Assembly (NCBI RefSeq): GCF_030269645.1
Contig: NZ_BSTR01000029.1
Coordinates: 1 to 64,000, forward strand
Direction: 5' to 3'
Source of the DNA: Actinokineospora sp. NBRC 105648
GTDB lineage: Bacteria > Actinomycetota > Actinomycetes > Mycobacteriales > Pseudonocardiaceae
DNA: 64,000 nucleotides
The position numbers and the translations under genes were made by a program. Below the pieces are notes generated by a model. The model was not told where the DNA came from and searched no databases. It saw nothing but the letters and a program-made list of their open reading frames with translations. Shown here in pieces: positions 8,478-40,143 of this stretch. Position 1 is the first letter of the stretch; every line of letters begins with the position of its first letter.

Positions 8478-10256
8478 ATGGCCGGATCGGGCTCGGCGGA
8501 ACAATTGTTCAGTACTTTCCGAAAGCGCGTGGTCGACAACCCGGATGATCCCGCCGTGACATTCGTGTCCGATCTGGTGGATTCGCCGGACTATTCCGCG
8601 CTGAGCTATTCCGAACTCGACTCCCGCGCGCGCCGGGTCGCCTCCTGGCTGGCCGAGCGGTTCGCCCCCGGCGAGCGGGCGCTGCTGCTCTACCCGCCCG
8701 GCGTGGAGTTCGCCGTCGGCTTCTTCGCCTGCGTCTACGCCGGACTGGTCGCGGTGCCCGCCCCGGTGCCCGGCCGCTACCGGCACGAGCGCCGCAGGCT
8801 CGCCGGGATCGCCGCCGACGCCCGCGTGTGCGTGCTGCTGACCAGCGAAGACGCGGTCGCGGCGGTGTCGGCCTGGGCGGCCGAGGAGGGCGTGAGCGCG
8901 GTGTGCCACCCGTCCGACTCCGCGGCGGGCGACCCGGCGGCCTGGCGCGAACCCGCGGTGACCCCGGAGTCGGTGGCACTGCTGCAGTACACCTCCGGCT
9001 CGACCGGCAGGCCCCGGGGCGTGCGGGTCCGGCACCGCAACCTGCTGTCCAATGTGGACGCCATCTGCGCGGCGTTCGGCTTCGGCCGGGCGCAGCGCTA
9101 CGGCAGCTGGATCCCGCTGCACCACGACATGGGGCTGATCGGCATGCTGCTGCCGGGGGTCCTGCGCGGGCGCGGGTACGTGCAGATGGACCCGGTCGCG
9201 TTCCTGCGCCGCCCGCACCACTGGCCGCTGCTGCTGGACCGCTTCGACGTCAACGCGACCGCCGCGCCGGACTTCGGCTACGACCTGTGCGCCCGTCGGG
9301 TCACCGACGAGCAGGTCGCCGGGCTCGACCTGTCCCGCCTGCACGGCGCGGTCAGCGGCGCCGAACCCGTGCGCGCCGACACCGTCGCCCGGTTCCTCGC
9401 CCGCTTCGCCCCCGCCGGGCTGCGGCCGGAGGTCCTGGTCCCGATGTACGGCCTGGCCGAGGCGACGTTGATGGTCACCGGTACCGCGCGGCGGGCGCCG
9501 GTGCGCACAGCGCTGGACCGGGCCGCGCTCGAACAGCGGGAGCTGCGGCCTGCCGCGAGCGGCGCCGCGCGCGACCTCGTCGGCTGCGGCGCCCCGCGCG
9601 CCGGGGAACTCCTCATCGTCGACCCGGACAACGCGGAACCGTTGCCGCAGGGGCGAATCGGCGAGATCTGGCTGCGGGGGCCCGGCGTCGCGGGCGGGTA
9701 CTGGGACGACCCGGAGGCCACCGCGCGGACCTTCGGCGCCCGGCTGGCCGACGGGCGCGGGCCGTTCCTGCGCACCGGCGACCTCGGCGGGCTGCTCGAC
9801 GGCGACCTGTACGTGACCGGCAGGCGCAAGGACACCCTGGTGCTGCACGGGCGGAACCTGCACCCGCAGGACATCGAGGGCGAGCTGCGCGAGCGGCACA
9901 CCGAGCTCGACGGCCTGCACGGCGCGGTGTTCACCGTCGGCGGCCACGACGGCGCCACCGGCCCGGACACCGGCGAGGTGGTCGTCCTGGTCCACGAGAT
10001 CCGCGGCCACTGGGGCCCGGACCACCTGGCCGCGGTCGCCGCCGCGATGAAGCAGACCGTGGCCAGGGAGTTCGGCGTGCCGGTCGGCGCGGTCGCGCTC
10101 GTGCGACCCGGCGCGGTCCGCCGCACCACGAGCGGGAAGGTCGAGCGCTCGGCGACGCGCCACCTGTACCTGTCCGGGCAGTTGGACGTGCTGCTGCTCA
10201 GCGAGGACCCGCTGGTCGCCGCCGCGCTCGGCCCGCTCCGCGAGGTGTCCGTGTGA
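8478..10256 (+). CDS. Fatty acyl-AMP ligase (FAAL), lipopeptide starter
   Basis: This ANL-superfamily adenylating enzyme has 592 residues. Core motifs are [13 protein letters not shown], the SWIPLHHDMGLIG segment typical of FAALs, MYGLAEAT, and a late TGRRKDTLVLHGRNLHPQDIE. FAALs activate a free fatty acid as acyl-AMP and pass it to an ACP rather than to CoA. The partner ACP is encoded three genes downstream. The protein therefore starts the lipid tail of the NRPS product. It opens the plus-strand operon with a strong ribosome site, and its TGA overlaps the GTG of the next gene. Confidence 0.92.
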   Translation: MAGSGSAEQLFSTFRKRVVDNPDDPAVTFVSDLVDSPDYSALSYSELDSRARRVASWLAERFAPGERALLLYPPGVEFAVGFFACVYAGLVAVPAPVPGRYRHERRRLAGIAADARVCVLLTSEDAVAAVSAWAAEEGVSAVCHPSDSAAGDPAAWREPAVTPESVALLQYTSGSTGRPRGVRVRHRNLLSNVDAICAAFGFGRAQRYGSWIPLHHDMGLIGMLLPGVLRGRGYVQMDPVAFLRRPHHWPLLLDRFDVNATAAPDFGYDLCARRVTDEQVAGLDLSRLHGAVSGAEPVRADTVARFLARFAPAGLRPEVLVPMYGLAEATLMVTGTARRAPVRTALDRAALEQRELRPAASGAARDLVGCGAPRAGELLIVDPDNAEPLPQGRIGEIWLRGPGVAGGYWDDPEATARTFGARLADGRGPFLRTGDLGGLLDGDLYVTGRRKDTLVLHGRNLHPQDIEGELRERHTELDGLHGAVFTVGGHDGATGPDTGEVVVLVHEIRGHWGPDHLAAVAAAMKQTVAREFGVPVGAVALVRPGAVRRTTSGKVERSATRHLYLSGQLDVLLLSEDPLVAAALGPLREVSV

Positions 10257-11848
10257 CCCCTGTGGACGCCGTGGAAGCGCTGATGGTGGGCGACGCCTGG
10301 TCGCCGGCCCTGCTCGCCGACCTCGACGAGCGGGACGCGTTCCCGGCCGGTGCCGTGGACTCCCTCGACGCGGCTGGGCTGCAGGCGCACTACGTGCTGA
10401 CCCCGGACAGTGACTTCCACGAGATGGTGTCGCTGGTGCGCGCGGTCGCCCGTCGCGATCTGACCGTCGCGATCGCGCACGGCAAGACCTTCCTCGGTTC
10501 CGCCGCCGTCTGGGTCGCCGGGACACCCGCCCAGTGCGACCGGCTCGCCGACCGGGTCCGCGCGGGTGAGCCGGTGTGCCTGGCGCTCACCGAGCGAAAC
10601 CATGGCGCAGACCTCTTGGCGGGCGAACTGGCCGCGACCGCGCTCGACACCGGCTGGCGGTTGGACGGCGAGAAGTGGCTGATCAACAACGCGGCACGCG
10701 CCGGGTTGGCCTGCGTGCTGGCTCGCACCGATCCAGCAGGCGGCGGCCGCGGGTTCAGCTTCTTCCTGGTCGACCGGCGACGCCTGCACAGCACCGCGTG
10801 GGAGACGCTCCCCAAGGTCCGCACCCACGGCATCCGGGGCGCGGACATCAGCGGGTTCGTGCTGCACGGCGCGGAGGTGGGGGAGGACGCGCTGGTCGGC
10901 GCGGTCGGCGATGGCTTGACCGTGGCGCTCAAGGCGTTGCAGCTGACCAGGATCGCGTGCGTCGCGCTGTCCCTCGGTGCGGCCGACCACGCGCTGCGGC
11001 TGGCCCGCGACTTCGTCACCACCCGCGAGCTGTACGGCCGGGCGCTCGCCGAGGTGCCGCACGTGCGTCGGATCCTCGGCCGCGCGGCGGCGCGTGCGCT
11101 GGCCGCGGAAGCGGTGAGCACCGTGGCCGCCCGGTCGGTGCGCGCGCTGCCGGGGGAGCTGAGCGTGACGTCCGCGATCGCCAAGGCGTTCGTGCCCGCA
11201 GTGGTGGGGGAGTTGCTCAGTGAACTCGCGGAACTGTTGGGAGCACGTGGTTTCCTCACCTCACCACCGGGCGTGGGCTTCGCCAAGCTGGAGCGCGACC
11301 ACCGGGTCTGCGGGATCTTCGACGGCAGCACCGTGGTCAACCGGGTGGCCCTGGCCGGTCAGCTGCCCAGGCTCGGCCGCCTGCTCGGCAAGGGTCTCAG
11401 CGCCCCCGGACTGGCCGCCGCCGTCGACCTGGGTACCGAAACGCCCCCGTTCGACCGCTCCAGACTCGCGTTGGTGTCGGCGACGGGGAGCAGTCTCGTG
11501 CAAGCACTCCCCGCGGCGGTGAAGCGACTCCCCGCTGCCATAGCCCCGCTCGCGGACGCGCTCACCGCACGACTGGCCGCACTCGAGGCCGAGTTGGCGG
11601 GGTTTGTCCCCGTCGCGGGCGGCCTGCCGAGCAGCGCGTTCGACCTCGCCGAGCGCTACGAACGCACCTACGCGGCGGCGGCCTGCGTCCTGCTGTGGCA
11701 GGCGAACCACCACCGGGACCACACGTGGTTGCGCGCCTGCCTGGCGGTCCTGCTCGACGAGCCGGACGACGCCGCGTTCGAAGCCATGGCCCAGGTCTTG
11801 CTCACCTGGTCCGGGCAGGCGTTCTCTCTTCCGGGGGCAGGCGCATGA
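10253..11848 (+). CDS. Acyl-CoA dehydrogenase family protein 1
   Basis: This 531-residue flavoenzyme of acyl-CoA dehydrogenase fold is longer than the usual 380-400 residues, with an extra C-terminal helical region from about residue 390. Family features are LALTERNHGAD for the flavin/substrate region, LDGEKWLINNA and the helical domain (TTRELYGRAL...LARDFVT). It is paired with a paralogue immediately downstream and flanked by the FAAL and ACP genes. The same cassette installs the double bonds of ramoplanin and enduracidin acyl chains, so I infer desaturation of the ACP-bound starter fatty acid. The start is GTG, overlapping the FAAL stop by four bases. Confidence 0.85.
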   Translation: MTPVDAVEALMVGDAWSPALLADLDERDAFPAGAVDSLDAAGLQAHYVLTPDSDFHEMVSLVRAVARRDLTVAIAHGKTFLGSAAVWVAGTPAQCDRLADRVRAGEPVCLALTERNHGADLLAGELAATALDTGWRLDGEKWLINNAARAGLACVLARTDPAGGGRGFSFFLVDRRRLHSTAWETLPKVRTHGIRGADISGFVLHGAEVGEDALVGAVGDGLTVALKALQLTRIACVALSLGAADHALRLARDFVTTRELYGRALAEVPHVRRILGRAAARALAAEAVSTVAARSVRALPGELSVTSAIAKAFVPAVVGELLSELAELLGARGFLTSPPGVGFAKLERDHRVCGIFDGSTVVNRVALAGQLPRLGRLLGKGLSAPGLAAAVDLGTETPPFDRSRLALVSATGSSLVQALPAAVKRLPAAIAPLADALTARLAALEAELAGFVPVAGGLPSSAFDLAERYERTYAAAACVLLWQANHHRDHTWLRACLAVLLDEPDDAAFEAMAQVLLTWSGQAFSLPGAGA

Positions 11849-13509
11849 GCGCCACACCGAAGCGCGCCGACCACCTCGAGGCCCTCCTCGGCTCGCTGTC
11901 TGATGTGGACAATCCGGTGGGTTCGGCGGCCATCCTCGACGCCGACGAGCGCGCCGAGCCGCTTGTCGCGGGTGAGGCCGTGCTGGCCGCGTTCGACCTC
12001 AACGCCGAACTGGTCCCGCCCGAGCACGGCGGCCGGTTCGACCGGGTGGACCACCTGGTCGAGGTGCTGCGCTCGGTCTACCGACGCGACCCGGCACTCG
12101 GTCTCGGGTACGCCGTCGGGTCGCTCATCGCCGGTGTCGCCGTGTGGACGGCCGCCGACACCGAGCAGGCGGCCCGCGCCGCGCGGCTGCTCCTGGGCGG
12201 TGGCCGGATCGCGGCGGCGTTCCACGAGCTGGCGCACGGCAACGACATCGCGGCGGCGGAGTTCACCGCCACCCCGTCTGATGGGGGTTTCCTGCTCAGC
12301 GGCCGCAAGGAGGTCATCGCCGGTATTGGGCGCGCATCGGCTGCGGTGATCTTCGCGCGCACTGACCCATCCCCGGGACCGCGCAGCCACTCGCTGTTGC
12401 TCGTCGAGCCGGTGCCAGGGGAACCGTTGCCGCGGTTCACCACGGCCGGGGTTCGCGGGGTATGGCTCGGTGGCGTCGCGGTTGACCGACACCCTGTGCC
12501 CGAGTCCGCCGTGCTCGGCCGAGTGGGCGGTGGGCTGGAGACGGTGCTCAAGGCGTTCCAGGTCACCCGGACCGCGTTGCCCGCCATGGCCACCGGTGTG
12601 CTCGACACCGGTCTGCGCATCGCGGTCGACCACCTCTCGACCCGGCGCCTCTACGGCGGCGCGGCCATCGACCTCCCGCACGTCCGCTCGGTGCTGGCCG
12701 CCGCGTTCGCCGACCTGCTGCGCGCCGAGGCGTTCGCCACCGTGGCCGCGCGGGCGCTGCACCTGGTACCCGGCTCGGCGAGCGTGTACTCGGCGGCGGT
12801 GAAGATCGAGGTGTCCCGGCTGCTGCTCGACGCCATGGACCGGCTCGCCGAACTGCTCGGTGCGCACTCCTACCTGCGCGAAGGCCCCAGCGGGCTGTTC
12901 CAGAAGCTGCTGCGCGACCTCGCGCCGGTCGGTTTCGGGCACATCGCCCGCGCGACCGCGCAGCTGAGCCTGCTGCCCCAGCTGCCCACCCTCGCCCGCC
13001 GTTCCTGGGCGGTCCCCGGCCCCGTCCCGGTCGACCTGCTCGACCTGGACGCCGACCTGCCGCCGCTGCGCTACGACCGACTCGCGCTGCACGCCTCCGG
13101 CCGGGACCCGCTCACCGCCGGGCACGGCGCGCTCCTGGACTCGCTGCCGCCCGGACCGGTGCGCGCCGCCGCCGCGGCGGATCGCGCCGAACTGGCCGAA
13201 CTCGCCCGGGTCTGCGCCGGACTCCCGGTCGCCGAGCTGGGCGCGGACGCGCGGCCCGCGCACTACGACCTGGTGACCCGCTACGTCCTACTCCTGGTCC
13301 GCACCGCCTGCCTCGGGGTGTGGCGGCACGCGCCCCCCGGCGACTTCCTGGCCGACCCGGCCTGGCCGCTCGCCGCCCTGCACCGGTGCGCGCCCGGCCG
13401 GACCACGCCGCTGCCGGGCCCGGTCGAGGACGCCCTCGTCACCGAGCTGCTCGACCGCCACGGCGGCAACCGTTCGTTCGGCGGCACCGCCCGCCCACTC
13501 GCGTCGTGA
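11845..13509 (+). CDS. Acyl-CoA dehydrogenase family protein 2
   Basis: This 554-residue paralogue of the preceding enzyme has the same long architecture. Compare [20 protein letters not shown] here with STVAARSVRALPGELSVTS there, and [15 protein letters not shown] with LAELLGARGFLTSPP. The substrate-side segment [12 protein letters not shown] replaces the ERNHGAD motif of its partner, so the two are not redundant. Two such enzymes suggest two successive desaturations (a dienoyl tail), or one acting as a non-catalytic partner. The ATG overlaps the previous stop by four bases. Confidence 0.84.
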   Translation: MSATPKRADHLEALLGSLSDVDNPVGSAAILDADERAEPLVAGEAVLAAFDLNAELVPPEHGGRFDRVDHLVEVLRSVYRRDPALGLGYAVGSLIAGVAVWTAADTEQAARAARLLLGGGRIAAAFHELAHGNDIAAAEFTATPSDGGFLLSGRKEVIAGIGRASAAVIFARTDPSPGPRSHSLLLVEPVPGEPLPRFTTAGVRGVWLGGVAVDRHPVPESAVLGRVGGGLETVLKAFQVTRTALPAMATGVLDTGLRIAVDHLSTRRLYGGAAIDLPHVRSVLAAAFADLLRAEAFATVAARALHLVPGSASVYSAAVKIEVSRLLLDAMDRLAELLGAHSYLREGPSGLFQKLLRDLAPVGFGHIARATAQLSLLPQLPTLARRSWAVPGPVPVDLLDLDADLPPLRYDRLALHASGRDPLTAGHGALLDSLPPGPVRAAAAADRAELAELARVCAGLPVAELGADARPAHYDLVTRYVLLLVRTACLGVWRHAPPGDFLADPAWPLAALHRCAPGRTTPLPGPVEDALVTELLDRHGGNRSFGGTARPLAS

Positions 13510-13526
13510 CCACCGAAGGGACCCCG

Positions 13527-13783
13527 ATGTCCGCGCAGACCCGAGACCTCCGCGACTGGCTGGTGGCACGCGTGGCCACCTACCTGCGGCGCTCGCCGCA
13601 GGACGTCGACCCCGCCGTCCCGTTGGCCGAGTACGGGCTGGACTCGCTGACCGCGCTGGCCATCTCGACCGACATCGAGGACGAGTACGACCTGGTCCTG
13701 GACCCGGCGCTGGCCTGGGACCACCCGACGATCGACGCGCTCACGGCCGTGCTGACCGGCCTCATCGAGGCGAAGGAGCGGGC

Positions 13784-13787
<4 letters not shown>
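13527..13787 (+). CDS. Acyl carrier protein for the lipid starter
   Basis: The protein has 86 residues with the phosphopantetheine attachment motif [11 protein letters not shown] (Ser at about residue 41). It follows the two dehydrogenase genes and overlaps the NRPS start by four bases. It should receive the acyl group from the FAAL, carry it during desaturation, and donate it to the first condensation domain of the NRPS. A GAAGGGA ribosome site precedes the ATG. Confidence 0.92.
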
Positions 13788-35499
<21,712 letters not shown>

Positions 35500-35500
<1 letters not shown>

Positions 35501-35709
35501 TGACCAACCCCTTCGAGGACCCCGACGGCGTGTACCTCGTGCTGGCGAACGCCGAGCGGCAGCACTCGCTGTGGCCCGAGTTCGTCGCCGTCCCCGCCGG
35601 TTGGGACGTGGTGTTCGGCCCGGGTGACCGGGCGGCGTGCCTGGCCTACGTCGAGCGCGAGTGGACGGACCTGCGGCCGAAGAGCCTGATCGAGGCGATG
35701 GGCGAATGA
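35500..35709 (+). CDS. MbtH-like protein
   Basis: This 69-residue protein has the full MbtH signature: [17 protein letters not shown] at the start, then HSLWP and the DLRP segment near the C-terminus. MbtH-like proteins bind A domains and are often needed for their folding and activity. It follows the NRPS with a one-base overlap (TGATG) and overlaps the next gene by four, so stoichiometric coupling is likely. It probably serves both the NRPS and the stand-alone A-T protein. Confidence 0.97.
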
Positions 35710-36668
35710 CGAGACCGGCCACCGAGACACCCGTGCTCACCGGGGACGACCGCACCGGCCTGCGCTGGGTCGCCCGGTCCCTTGTGGACCGGGCGGGTAC
35801 CCGCGTCGACGACCCGGCCTGGGTCGCCGCCGCGCGCCGGTCTTGGGAGGACCTGCCCGGCGGCGTCCGCGCGCTGGTGCGGGAGTTCCGCAGGCACTCC
35901 GGCCCCGACGGCAGGCTGCTGCTCACTGGCCTGCCGGTCGGTGACCCGCCCCCAACCCCGGCGGTCACCGGCTCGGCCCAGCTGACACCCACGCTGCCCG
36001 CCGCCCTCCTGCTCCTCGTCGCCTCCGGGCCAGGCGATCCCGGCGCGTTCGCGGCGGAGAAGTCCGGTGCGCTGGTGCAGGACGTCGTGCCGGTGCCGGG
36101 TGAGGAGGAGGTGCAGGGCAACGTCGGTTCGGTCGAGTTGACCTTCCACACCGAGAACGCCTTCCACCCCCACCGACCCGACCACGTGCTGCTCCTGTGC
36201 CTGCGCGGTGACCGCGATGACGGCGGCGAGCTGCGGACCTGCTGCGCCCGCAAGATCGTGCCGGACCTGACCGAGCGGACGCGGGAAGCGCTGTACCGCA
36301 GGGAGTTCGCCACCGCGGCCCCGCCGTCGTTCACCGAGGGCGGCACCGGCAGCGCGCACGCCGTGTTGACCGGCGATCCCGAGGACCCCGACCTGTGCTT
36401 CGACGAGGCCGCCACCACCGGGCTCACCGACCAGGCGCGCGATGCCCTCGCCGAACTGCGGGTCGTGGCCCACCGCCGCTACGACGCGGTGCGGCTGCGC
36501 CCCGGTGACCTCGCGGTCGTCGACAACCGGGTCACCCTGCACGGCCGGTCCGCGTTCACCCCGCGCTACGACGGCGAAGACCGCTGGCTGCAGCGCACCT
36601 TCGCGTTCACCGACCTGCGCCGCTCGCGCGACCACCGCCCCGGCGACGGGAGTGTGCTGGCCAAGTGA
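35706..36668 (+). CDS. AsnO-like Fe(II)/2-oxoglutarate asparagine 3-hydroxylase
   Basis: This 320-residue enzyme belongs to the clavaminate-synthase-like oxygenases. The iron facial triad is visible as FHTENAF (HxE) and VTLHGR (distal His), and the late Arg of DRWLQRTF can bind 2-oxoglutarate. Long stretches match what I remember of AsnO from CDA synthesis, for example [29 protein letters not shown] and [16 protein letters not shown]. AsnO hydroxylates free L-Asn at C3 before NRPS loading. Modules 4 and 5 are predicted to use Asn, so the match of enzyme and modules is good. Close relatives (VioC, arginine) must be considered. ATGA overlap with the MbtH gene. Confidence 0.9.
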   Translation: MTRPATETPVLTGDDRTGLRWVARSLVDRAGTRVDDPAWVAAARRSWEDLPGGVRALVREFRRHSGPDGRLLLTGLPVGDPPPTPAVTGSAQLTPTLPAALLLLVASGPGDPGAFAAEKSGALVQDVVPVPGEEEVQGNVGSVELTFHTENAFHPHRPDHVLLLCLRGDRDDGGELRTCCARKIVPDLTERTREALYRREFATAAPPSFTEGGTGSAHAVLTGDPEDPDLCFDEAATTGLTDQARDALAELRVVAHRRYDAVRLRPGDLAVVDNRVTLHGRSAFTPRYDGEDRWLQRTFAFTDLRRSRDHRPGDGSVLAK

Positions 36669-37918
36669 GCACCGTGGACATCTTCGAGCGCCTGGAGTCC
36701 GGCGTGCGCAGCTACTGCCGTGGCGTGCCGATCGTCTTCGAGCGCGCCGCGGGCCACCACCTGTGGGACGTCGACGGCCGCCGCTACGTCGACCTGCTCA
36801 GCGGCGCGGGCGCGCTCAACTACGGCCACAACCCGCCCGCGATGGTCGAGCGGGTTGTCGACTACCTGCGCTCCGGTGGGCCGGTCCAGTCTCTCGACCT
36901 GCACACCAGCGCCAAAGCGGCCTTCCTCGCCCGGTTCGCCGAGGTCGTGCTCGGTCCGCGTGGTCTCGACGACCACGTGCTCCAGTTCCCCGGACCGGCG
37001 GGCACGCTGGCCGTGGAGGCCGCGCTCAAGCTCGCCCGGAAGGTGACCGGCCGCACCGAGGTCGTCGCGTTCACGGGTGGGTTCCACGGCGCGTCACTGG
37101 GTTCGCTCGCCGCGACCACCTCGCCGCTGCTCCGCGGTGGCGCCGGGGTTCCGCTGCGAGATGTCACGATCTTGCCCTTCGACGGTGCGCTCGACCTCCT
37201 GGAAGCGGCCCTGCGCAAGGGAGTCGCCGCCGTGCTGCTGGAGACGGTGCAGGGCGAGGGCGGCCTGGCGGTGGCCAGTCGCCGGTGGTTGGCCGAGGTC
37301 CGGCGGCTGGCCGACGCGTTCGGCGCGCTGGTGGTCGTCGACGACATCCAGGCGGGGTGCGGGCGGACCGGCACCTTCCTGAGCTTCGAGGGCTTCCCGG
37401 AACTGCGGCCCGACCTGGTCTGCCTGTCGAAGTCGTTGAGCGGCATGGGGTTGCCGATGGCCGCGCTGCTGATCCGGCGCGAGCACGACCAGTGGGCGCC
37501 CGGTGAGCACAACGGGACCTTCCGCGGCCACAACCTCGCTTTCGTCGCCGCGACCGCGGCCCTGGACCACTGGGCGGACCCGCGGTTCGTCGCGCAGGCC
37601 GCGGCTTTGGCCGAGGCCGTTCCCGCCGCGCTCGCCGACATCGTGGCCGCGCTGCCCGCTGGTCTGTCCGAAGTGGTGGGTCGAGGTGCGATGAGCGGGT
37701 TGCGCTTCGCCACCGCCGACCTCGCCGAACAGGTCCGGCGGGAGCTGCTCACCGCGGGCGTGATCACCGAGACCGCGGGTGCCGGGCGGGTGCTGAAGTT
37801 GTTGCCGCCCTTGACGATGCCGCTCGCCGATTGGACCACCGTGGCGGGCACGATCGGCACCGCGGTTGGCACCGTGGTCGGTCCGGTCGGTTCGGCCGTG
37901 CCGGTCCCGGTGAGCTGA
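36665..37918 (+). CDS. L-2,4-diaminobutyrate:2-oxoglutarate aminotransferase (EctB-like)
   Basis: This is a class III PLP aminotransferase of 417 residues. It begins DIFERLESGVRSYCRGVPIV, the usual opening of EctB/Dat enzymes. It has FTGGFHGASLGSLA, the PLP-binding VVVDDIQAGCGRTG, and the Schiff-base Lys in CLSKSLSGMGLPMA. The family makes L-2,4-diaminobutyrate from aspartate semialdehyde and glutamate. No other ectoine genes are near, so it should supply Dab to the NRPS (most likely module 6) or to the following N-hydroxylase. GTG start, GTGA overlap with the hydroxylase. Confidence 0.9.
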   Translation: MSTVDIFERLESGVRSYCRGVPIVFERAAGHHLWDVDGRRYVDLLSGAGALNYGHNPPAMVERVVDYLRSGGPVQSLDLHTSAKAAFLARFAEVVLGPRGLDDHVLQFPGPAGTLAVEAALKLARKVTGRTEVVAFTGGFHGASLGSLAATTSPLLRGGAGVPLRDVTILPFDGALDLLEAALRKGVAAVLLETVQGEGGLAVASRRWLAEVRRLADAFGALVVVDDIQAGCGRTGTFLSFEGFPELRPDLVCLSKSLSGMGLPMAALLIRREHDQWAPGEHNGTFRGHNLAFVAATAALDHWADPRFVAQAAALAEAVPAALADIVAALPAGLSEVVGRGAMSGLRFATADLAEQVRRELLTAGVITETAGAGRVLKLLPPLTMPLADWTTVAGTIGTAVGTVVGPVGSAVPVPVS

Positions 37919-37938
37919 AGACGATGTCCGGAGACAAG

Positions 37939-39240
37939 ATGGAGGTACCCGCGGTGACCGTGCACGACGTGCTGGGCATCGGTTTCGGCCCGGGTGGCAT
38001 CGCGCTCGCCGCCGCCTGCCACGAGGAAGCCCCCGAGTTGAGCTGCCTGTTCCTGGAGGCGCGCGCCGAGGCGGCCTGGCAACCCGGCATGCTGCTGCGC
38101 GGGGTGGACACCCAGCACCACCCCAGCCGCGACCTGGCGACGCTGCGCGACCCGCGCAGCCGGTTCACCTTCCTCAACTACCTGCACGAGACCGGCAGGC
38201 TGCTGGCGTTCCTCAACGTGCCGACGCACTTCCCGCTGCGCCGCGACTACGCCCGCTACGTGCGCTGGGTCGCCGACGAGCTGGCGCACCTGGTGCGCTA
38301 CGACAGCCAGGTCGTCAAGGTCGAGATCGACGCGGGCGCCGAGCCGCACTACGTCGTGCAGACCGCGCGCGGCGAGCAGCACCGGGGCCGCGTGCTGGTC
38401 GTCGGCACCGGTCGCACGCCGTATGTGCCGGAACAGTTCACCCCCGGCGCGCGGGTGTTCCACAGCAGCGAATACGGGTTCCGGCTGGCCGAACTCCGTT
38501 CCGGCGCAACGGGTCCGCTTACCGTTGCCGTCGTCGGCGCGAGCCAGAGCGCCGCCGAGATCGCGCTCGACCTGCACTCCGCCGGTGATCGAGTGCTCGC
38601 CGTGATGCGCGGGTTCGGCTACCGGCTCAAGGACACCAGCCCGTTCTCCGAGGAGTCCTACTTCCCGGAGTTCACCGACTACTACTTCGACGGTTCGAAG
38701 CAGGCGAAGGCGCGCCTGGACGCGCAGCTGCGCTCGAGCAACTACTCCTCGGTCGACCAGGACGTGCTGGAAAACCTCTACGTCCGCCGCTACGAGGACA
38801 CCATCGACGGCGACGAGCGACTCGTGCTGCACGCAAACCACGAGGTCACCATCGCCACGGCAGGCGACGACCGGGTCGAACTCCTGGTGCGGGAGGTCAA
38901 CACCGGCGTCTCCGCCGAGCTGGCCGCCGACGCCGTCGTGCTGGGCACCGGCTACCGGGACCTCGGCCCCGCGCCCCACAACGAGCGGTTCCCCCGGCTC
39001 CTAGAGTCCATTGTGGACGACCTGGCTCGGGATGACGCCGGCGTCGTGACCGTCGAACGGGACTATTTCGTCCCACCCCGTGCCGAGGGCGCGCCGGTAC
39101 CCGCGCTGTTCCTCAACGGACTCTGCGAGAACACCCACGGCCTCGGCGACGCGGGATCGTTCAGCCTGCTCTCGCTGCGGGCCCGCACCCTGCTGGAAGG
39201 AATCCGCCGCAGGCTCGATGGGGTCAATCCCGGCTCTTGA
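37939..39240 (+). CDS. L-ornithine/L-lysine-type N-monooxygenase (PvdA/KtzI family)
   Basis: This FAD/NADPH N-hydroxylating monooxygenase has about 433 residues. The FAD site is GIGFGPGGIALA, followed by HPSRDLATLRDPRSRFTFLN, the NADPH loop VVGASQSAAEIALDL and the family's late LGTGYR. Such enzymes hydroxylate the terminal amine of Orn or Lys. In kutzneride synthesis the relative KtzI makes N5-hydroxy-Orn on the way to piperazate. Here it follows a diaminobutyrate aminotransferase, so N4-hydroxy-Dab is another possible product. I see neither a KtzT homologue nor an obvious hydroxamate acyltransferase. I start at the second ATG because CCGGAGAC lies before it; an in-frame ATG at 37924 is the alternative. 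Confidence 0.88.
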   Translation: MEVPAVTVHDVLGIGFGPGGIALAAACHEEAPELSCLFLEARAEAAWQPGMLLRGVDTQHHPSRDLATLRDPRSRFTFLNYLHETGRLLAFLNVPTHFPLRRDYARYVRWVADELAHLVRYDSQVVKVEIDAGAEPHYVVQTARGEQHRGRVLVVGTGRTPYVPEQFTPGARVFHSSEYGFRLAELRSGATGPLTVAVVGASQSAAEIALDLHSAGDRVLAVMRGFGYRLKDTSPFSEESYFPEFTDYYFDGSKQAKARLDAQLRSSNYSSVDQDVLENLYVRRYEDTIDGDERLVLHANHEVTIATAGDDRVELLVREVNTGVSAELAADAVVLGTGYRDLGPAPHNERFPRLLESIVDDLARDDAGVVTVERDYFVPPRAEGAPVPALFLNGLCENTHGLGDAGSFSLLSLRARTLLEGIRRRLDGVNPGS

Positions 39241-39303
39241 CCGAGCGCACGACCCGGGGGCGGTGCGAGGATCGCGGCGTTCTGGTCCACGGGGAGGTTG
39301 CGC

Positions 39304-40143
39304 ATGGTCGAGCTCGCGGTGTCCGTCGCGTCGGCGTCCGACGTGCGCCGACTGCGGGACTGGGCGGACGAGGAGGGGTGGAACCCCGGCGACTCCGATC
39401 CGTTGGCGTTCTTCCCGGCGGACCCGGGCGGCTTCTTCTTCGGCAGGCTCAACGGCCAAGCGGTCGCCTCGGTCTCCGCCATCCGCTACGGCACCGACTT
39501 CGGCTTCATCGGCTTCTACATCGCCCGCCCCGCCGTGCGCGGCCAGGGCCACGGGATCGTGCTGTGGCGCAGGGCGATGGCGCACCTGGTCGACCGCAAC
39601 ATCGGCTTGGACGGCGTGGTCGACCAGCAGGACAACTACCGGAGGTCCGGCTTCCGCCGGGCGTGGAACAACGTGCGGTACCAGGGCGTCCCGGCGGGCG
39701 GCACGGTGTCGGTCACCGTCGTCGACGCCCGTGCCGTCCCCTTCGACCAGCTGGTCGCCTACGACCGCCGCTTCTTCCCAGCGCCCCGAGAGTCCTTCCT
39801 CGCCGGGTGGGTGAGTCTGCCCGGCCACACCGCCCTCGCCGCTGTCCAGGGCGGCGCCCTCGTCGGTCTCGGCGTCCTTCGCCTGGCGGGCCAGGTGTCC
39901 CGCGTCGGCCCGCTGTACGCCGCGTCCGAGGAGGTCGCGCAGTCGCTCCTCACCGCGCTTTCGGCCACCAGGCCCGGTTTCCCCATCGCCGTCGACGTGC
40001 CGGACATCAACAGGACGGCGATCACCCTGGTCGAACGACTCGGCCTGACCCCGTCGTTCGAGGCGGCCCGGATGTACACCGGCCCCACCCCCGAGATCGA
40101 CCAAGCGGGCCTCTACGCCGTCACCACCTTGGAACTCGGTTGA
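39304..40143 (+). CDS. GNAT acetyltransferase with C-terminal Acetyltransf_18-like half
   Basis: The product has 279 residues. The N-terminal half is a GNAT fold with the acetyl-CoA loop AVRGQGHGIVLWR near residue 80. The C-terminal half (from about 130) ends in FPIAVDVPDINRTAITLVER and LGLTPSFEAARMYTG, as in YitH-type two-domain GNAT proteins. It has its own GGGGAGG ribosome site and sits 63 bases after the N-hydroxylase gene. It could acylate an N-hydroxy amine, but relatives of this architecture are common in primary genomes, so membership of the cluster is doubtful. Confidence 0.8.
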   Translation: MVELAVSVASASDVRRLRDWADEEGWNPGDSDPLAFFPADPGGFFFGRLNGQAVASVSAIRYGTDFGFIGFYIARPAVRGQGHGIVLWRRAMAHLVDRNIGLDGVVDQQDNYRRSGFRRAWNNVRYQGVPAGGTVSVTVVDARAVPFDQLVAYDRRFFPAPRESFLAGWVSLPGHTALAAVQGGALVGLGVLRLAGQVSRVGPLYAASEEVAQSLLTALSATRPGFPIAVDVPDINRTAITLVERLGLTPSFEAARMYTGPTPEIDQAGLYAVTTLELG

